From Micavibrio aeruginosavorus_D (GTDB lineage: Bacteria; Pseudomonadota; Alphaproteobacteria; Micavibrionales; Micavibrionaceae): a stretch of 64,000 nucleotides of DNA. The number at the start of each line of letters is the position of its first letter. The first letter of the stretch is position 1. This document shows, in pieces, positions 61,968 to 64,000 of this stretch. The notes under the pieces are model-generated. The model searched no databases. It was not told where the DNA came from and saw only the letters and a program-made list of their open reading frames with translations. Position numbers and translations under genes: made by a program. The stretch is taken from NCBI RefSeq assembly GCF_051245535.1, contig NZ_CP195303.1:1240001-1304000 (forward strand), written 5' to 3'.

Positions 61968-63077
61968 TTATTGATCATCCTTTTCCGGCGGGATGTAGCG
62001 TTCAACGCGCACGGCAATATTGCCCTGCTTCTGGCCCACGGGCCCGCGGAACATCGGAAAATGGCCGCAGCGCAATTCCAGATCATCATCCACACTCGTA
62101 TTAAATACCACGCGCGTGCCAACTTTCCAGTTCAGCAGATCATGCAGCGATACGGTTTTTTCGGCCAGAACCGCCTGCAACTGCACTTCGGTTTTGTACA
62201 GTTCCTGGGTCAAGTGGTTTTCCCAGATCGAGTCACGACCGAATTTTTCACCCATGAACATCTGCAACAGCAATTCACGGATGGGTTCCAGCGTTGCATA
62301 CGGGATCAGAATTTCAATACGCCCGCCGCGATCACCCATATCCACGCGCAGACGGGCCAGAACGCACGCGTTCCCGGATTGCGTGATGGTGGCAAAACGC
62401 GGGTTGGTTTCCATGCGGTCCAATTGGAAGCTGACCGGGGCCAACGGGTCAAACGCGGTGGACAGATCGCTGAGCGTCACGCCAACCATGCGTTCCACCA
62501 GTTTGGTTTCAATCGTGGTATAGGGGCGCCCCTCAACACGGATGGCGGGCGTGCCCTTGCGTCCGCCCAGCAACACATCCACGACCGAATAAATCAGTGC
62601 GGAATCCGTCACCAGCAGGCCGTTGTTATCCCACTCCTCCGCCTTGAACACCGACAACATGGCGGGCAGCGGGATGGAGTTCATATAATCGCCAAACCGC
62701 ACCGTGGACACCTGGTCCAGCGAGACTTCGACGTTATCGGATGTCAAATTGCGCAGGGATGTGGACATCAAACGCACCAGACGGTCGAACACAATGTCCA
62801 ACATCGGCAGGCGTTCATAGTTCACCATGGCGGAATTGATCAGGGCCATCACGCCCGACATTTCCTCACCACCCGAAATTTCATCATCGAAACCGAGCAG
62901 AGAGTCGATCTCGTCCTGGTTCAGAATGCGGGTGCCGCCATCTTCTTCTTCGTCAAACCCACCATCGAACGACGGCGTGGCGTCGGCCTTCGCCGCGCCA
63001 GAATCAGTACCGTCGCCCCATTCTTCCATCATGGCGCGTTCGGCATCGGTCATTTGTTCCAGTTCGGTATCGCTCAT
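61968..63077 (-). CDS. fliM: Flagellar motor switch protein FliM
   Basis: 369 residues. The CheY-binding motif LNQDEIDSLLGF is at about 52-63, after an acidic extension of about 50 residues not present in the enteric protein. The central domain carries GDYMNSIPLPAMLSVFKAEE, and the C-terminal FliN-like domain ends with LNWKVGTRVVFNTSVDDDLE. It builds the C-ring that switches rotation. It is second in the fliL-fliM block, starting 89 bp after fliL. Confidence 0.94.
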   Translation of the reverse strand: MSDTELEQMTDAERAMMEEWGDGTDSGAAKADATPSFDGGFDEEEDGGTRILNQDEIDSLLGFDDEISGGEEMSGVMALINSAMVNYERLPMLDIVFDRLVRLMSTSLRNLTSDNVEVSLDQVSTVRFGDYMNSIPLPAMLSVFKAEEWDNNGLLVTDSALIYSVVDVLLGGRKGTPAIRVEGRPYTTIETKLVERMVGVTLSDLSTAFDPLAPVSFQLDRMETNPRFATITQSGNACVLARLRVDMGDRGGRIEILIPYATLEPIRELLLQMFMGEKFGRDSIWENHLTQELYKTEVQLQAVLAEKTVSLHDLLNWKVGTRVVFNTSVDDDLELRCGHFPMFRGPVGQKQGNIAVRVERYIPPEKDDQ

Positions 63078-63166
63078 AATCTTTAAAATCTTGGCGCTGG
63101 CCGTTACTCTTTACTGTGTTACGCAGGAGGCTTTGCAAACTTCATGCCACAAAAGCCTCTATCCCA

Positions 63167-63754
63167 TTATTGTATCAGGATTTCCTGAAACAGGACATCT
63201 TTGACCTCAACCGGATAGGCCGCCGCGTTCACGCGGGACAGCAATTCCATTTGCAGGCGGTAAATGCCCGCAGACCCGCGCAAATCCTTGACGCGCAGTT
63301 CGCGCAAATATGTCTGGAACTGGTCCACCACGCGCGGCATCACGGCCTGAACCGCGGCCATATCGGCCTGGTTTGCCACTTCCAACTGCACCTTCAAACG
63401 CAGATAACGCGGCTGTTCATCCGGGCCGGACAAATTGACCAGCATGTTTGGAATTTCAAGGAAAACCGGGCCGCCAATCACGCCACCATGGCCATCATCC
63501 TTGCCATGGTCGTCGGCCTTTTTGCCGTGACCATCATCGGCGGCGGCGTGTTCTTCGGTGGCTTCACCCTTCTTCAAAATTTTGTCGAGCGCGCCGGTGA
63601 AATACAGGCCACCACCCGCACCCAGCAACAAGAACAACGGCACGACGGCGAATAAAACAATCTTCTTCGCATTAAACTTTTTGCCACCACCCTCGGCGGC
63701 GCCGTCTTCGCCTGCGCCGTTTTCGGTATCGATGTCATCTGTCTGGTCGGCCAT
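63167..63754 (-). CDS. fliL: Flagellar basal body-associated protein FliL
   Basis: About 195 residues from the ATG at 63754, preceded by AGGATT. One membrane helix at about 32-52 (IVLFAVVPLFLLLGAGGG) follows an acidic cytoplasmic segment. A His-, Lys- and Asp-rich linker (about 68-85) precedes a periplasmic domain with FLEIPNMLVNLSGPDEQPRY and QFQTYLRELRVKDLRGSAGI. It stabilises stators around the C-ring. It heads a seven-gene co-directional block. Confidence 0.92.
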   Translation of the reverse strand: MADQTDDIDTENGAGEDGAAEGGGKKFNAKKIVLFAVVPLFLLLGAGGGLYFTGALDKILKKGEATEEHAAADDGHGKKADDHGKDDGHGGVIGGPVFLEIPNMLVNLSGPDEQPRYLRLKVQLEVANQADMAAVQAVMPRVVDQFQTYLRELRVKDLRGSAGIYRLQMELLSRVNAAAYPVEVKDVLFQEILIQ

Positions 63755-64000
63755 GGTCGTGAATCCTGTCTGGGTCGGGGCCGGAGGCCTTTCAGATAAA
63801 AAGGCCAGCCCCATGAAATATATAGCGAATCTATTATCAGGCTATCATACCTTAGCGCGCAATACCCCCCTTACATAAATCCGACGATCTGCCCCCGGCC
63901 CCGATCACATGGAAATCACATGGAAAAAATTGCCCTGTGCAGGCGCATTTTTGCCCGATCCGGGAAATAGCCGGTCTCTTATCGCCCTGCCCAACCCGGC
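63755..64000. other. Right-edge region, no complete gene
   Basis: A region upstream of fliL. No frame with a supported start or stop has family resemblance. It should hold the fliL promoter. No good sigma-54-type GG-N10-GC pair was found, although a TGGAAAAAATTGCC stretch near 63921 has wrong spacing. Confidence 0.5.

Noticed and set aside
60595..61974. 459-codon plus-strand frame
   Set aside because: It opposes the motE-like and DUF6468 genes. Its Arg/His/Phe-rich composition is typical of antisense reading, and it has no family motif or ribosome-binding site.
61971..63086. 371-codon plus-strand frame
   Set aside because: It is the exact antisense of fliM. Composition is shadow-like and it lacks a start signal.
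63850..63960. Sigma-54 promoter upstream of fliL
   Set aside because: The TGG and GC elements seen are spaced incorrectly, and no other candidate was convincing.

Overview
The window reads as a chromosomal segment of an alphaproteobacterium. Supporting signs are the cell-cycle kinase CckA, the TrcR (DUF1013) regulator, DUF1192, DUF465, DUF882, DUF1285 and DUF6468 family genes, the petABC - trmL - hemF neighbourhood, the MoxR/DUF58/DUF4159 cluster beside cca, and the flgB-flgC-fliE / fliQ-fliR-flhB flagellar blocks. Moderately GC-rich coding sequence and the mix of families would suit a Rhodospirillales-like or Micavibrio-like lineage, but that placement is inference. No rRNA, confident tRNA, CRISPR array, transposase or integrase was found.

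Layout. 1-8.4 kb: the end of an HNH endonuclease gene, an esterase, gluQ, two tandem PAP2 membrane phosphatases, an XRE regulator, a nitrilase-family amidase with glutaredoxin, a UbiH-type hydroxylase, a small AT-rich gene and comF. 8.4-16.6 kb: a very long methyltransferase-fusion protein, a second methyltransferase, guaC, a quinone oxidoreductase and trcR. 16.6-21.8 kb: a gene-poor stretch with a candidate small RNA, then an ALDH7-type aldehyde dehydrogenase, a Na/Pi symporter-like protein and DUF924. 21.9-28.4 kb: the cytochrome bc1 operon, divergent trmL and hemF, a SIMPL protein and cca. 28.5-36 kb: DUF1285, then a co-directional, translationally tight MoxR - DUF58 - BatA/DUF4159 - VWA-like membrane cluster. 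36-44 kb: an orphan LuxR-type response regulator, a soluble lytic transglycosylase, dapA-smpB, a TagO-like protein, recA with a striking inverted repeat at its promoter, and a DUF882 protein.

44-64 kb is dominated by motility. On the minus strand fliQ-fliR-flhB lead into a hypothetical gene and cckA. flgB-flgC-fliE lie 2.3 kb further on, separated from fliQ by an AT-rich insert holding short unfamiliar genes, one frameshifted gene and several RNA-scale hairpins. A divergent FlhB C-terminal-like protein, a Tat-exported D-Ala-D-Ala carboxypeptidase and fliO-fliP follow on the plus strand. The window ends with a minus-strand block fliL - fliM - DUF6468 - motE-like - MotB-like without the proton-binding Asp - MotB - a 1010-residue repeat protein, which looks like a C-ring and stator-assembly operon.

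A family of short palindromic intergenic repeats with GTCAT...ATGAC ends recurs in at least seven gaps. Most genes are recognisable housekeeping or motility genes. The least explained material is the insert at 49.5-51.7 kb, the 864-residue methyltransferase fusion, the Asp-less MotB paralogue with its repeat-protein neighbour, the recA operator, the hairpin in the trcR leader, and the candidate small RNA near 17.1-17.2 kb.
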